DNA from: Flavobacteriaceae bacterium
GTDB lineage: Bacteria > Bacteroidota > Bacteroidia > Flavobacteriales > Flavobacteriaceae
NCBI GenBank assembly: GCA_029247985.1
Contig: JAQWKF010000117.1
Coordinates: 1-14,011 of the forward strand
DNA length: 14,011 bases
Direction of reading: 5' to 3'
The translations under genes were made by a program, and so were the position numbers. The notes under the pieces are model-generated. The model saw only the letters and a list, made by a program, of their open reading frames with translations, was not told the origin of the DNA and made no database searches. Of the stretch, positions 13,221-14,011 are shown piece after piece. Within the stretch, counting starts at the first letter, position 1, and each line of letters begins with the position of its first letter.

Positions 13221-14011
13221 AACAGAGTTTTACGAAACAAGATTTAGCGCTCTTTGAAGATATTGGCATTTCATCGGATGATGTAGCAGCACAACTTGCC
13301 CTTCTTAAAAAAGGAACCACAGCCTCCAAACTGCTTAGACCAGCTACTGAAAGAGATGGCATTCAAGTTTTAACGCAACAACAAATGCTTGACTACGCCA
13401 AGCTATTTGATCAAGAAAAGAGTTCATTTTCTATGGTTCGCTTTATACCAGCGTCTGGATTAGCAACTAGAATGTTTAAATTCCTTCATTATTTTATAGA
13501 TCGCTATAACGCTGAAAAGGAAACATTACGCAGCTATCTTAACAGAAAAAAAACATATAAGCTCGCCATCTTTTTGGGAGGACTTGAAAAATTTCCTTTC
13601 TACCAAAGCATAAAATCTCAAATAAAAGAACTTCAAAACGGTGCTTTTCAACATGATTATAGGTATTTGTTCATTCAAAAAACGGAAACACTTTTAAGTA
13701 AATTACCTAAAGCACTTATTCCTTTTCATAACTACAAGGGAATTACGCGAACTGCAGCCGCAGAACAATTGTTTTTTTCAAAAGAATTCATGATTTCGGA
13801 AAAGACCATGAACATTCACTTTACGATACCGCCAAAATCAACCAAAGCATTTGAGGAGTCGCTTTCAAGTAGTATTGAAGAAATAAGCAAATCCGAAGCG
13901 ATTCAAACGCATGTGTCCTATTCCAATCAAAAAAGAAGTACAGACTCCATTGCTGTTAATATGGACAACAGTCTATATCGCAATCAACATGGAAACCTCT
14001 TTTTTAGGGCA
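13217..14011 (+). CDS. DUF4301 family protein (3' end beyond window)
   Basis: An open frame of 265 codons runs from ATG 13217 to the window edge without a stop. It starts MKQSFTKQDLALFEDIGIS and contains LRPATERDGIQVLT (about 40-53), VRFIPASGLATRMFKFL (about 75-91), and, near the edge, KRSTDSIAVNMDNSLYRNQH followed by GNLFFRA. These are the conserved blocks I associate with DUF4301, a Bacteroidota family of uncharacterised function, usually about 500 residues long, so roughly half is present. The ATG overlaps the kinase stop by 4 bases, which points to translational coupling with the NAD salvage genes. A nucleotide-binding role is sometimes suspected for such glycine- and arginine-containing blocks, but nothing here proves it. 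Confidence 0.82.
   Translation, partial: MKQSFTKQDLALFEDIGISSDDVAAQLALLKKGTTASKLLRPATERDGIQVLTQQQMLDYAKLFDQEKSSFSMVRFIPASGLATRMFKFLHYFIDRYNAEKETLRSYLNRKKTYKLAIFLGGLEKFPFYQSIKSQIKELQNGAFQHDYRYLFIQKTETLLSKLPKALIPFHNYKGITRTAAAEQLFFSKEFMISEKTMNIHFTIPPKSTKAFEESLSSSIEEISKSEAIQTHVSYSNQKRSTDSIAVNMDNSLYRNQHGNLFFRA

Overview
The window reads as chromosomal housekeeping DNA from a member of the Bacteroidota, most likely a gliding-lineage flavobacterium (class Flavobacteriia). Three things support this. The block mutY-ssb-gldE-gldD is the known arrangement of the flavobacterial gliding/type IX secretion genes gldE and gldD. The promoters match the Bacteroidota consensus (TTG, about 20 bp, TAnnTTTG). Start codons are preceded by A-rich sequence without AGGAGG-type Shine-Dalgarno sites, as expected in this phylum. 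Gene density is very high and no mobile element, CRISPR array, tRNA or rRNA is visible.

Layout. Bases 1-671 (minus strand) carry the start of an RNase G/E gene (cut by the window edge), a 29-residue Lys/Arg-rich ribosome-associated-type protein, and an HU-family DNA-binding protein. Bases 741-4100 (plus) form mutY, ssb, gldE and gldD, packed or overlapping: base-excision repair, single-strand DNA binding, and two envelope gliding/secretion proteins. Bases 4101-4637 (minus) encode a lipoprotein with a heavy-metal-associated domain and a cysteine-rich, metallothionein-like tail; it abuts gldD tail to tail with no spacer. Bases 4709-5590 (plus) encode an EamA-type transporter. Bases 5592-8970 (minus) encode two M16-family proteins, a catalytic one (HFFEH) and a partner lacking the zinc site. 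Bases 9125-9918 (plus) are rplU-rpmA (ribosomal L21 with a C-terminal extension, and L27). Bases 10091-11407 (minus) are ahcY. Bases 11457-14011 (plus) form a tight operon: phosphopantetheinyl transferase, PnuC nicotinamide riboside transporter, NadR-type nicotinamide riboside kinase, and a DUF4301 protein running off the window.

Functional links. PnuC brings in nicotinamide riboside and the NadR-like kinase traps it as NMN, giving a two-gene NAD salvage module. The M16 pair looks like a periplasmic active/inactive heterodimer. GldE (membrane) and GldD (lipoprotein) act together in the envelope. The metal-binding lipoprotein is the least explained gene and the best candidate for something undescribed. 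Regulatory points of note are putative overlapping face-to-face promoters between ahcY and the phosphopantetheinyl transferase, stem-loops in the RNase G leader, and a run of three inverted repeats between rpmA and ahcY.
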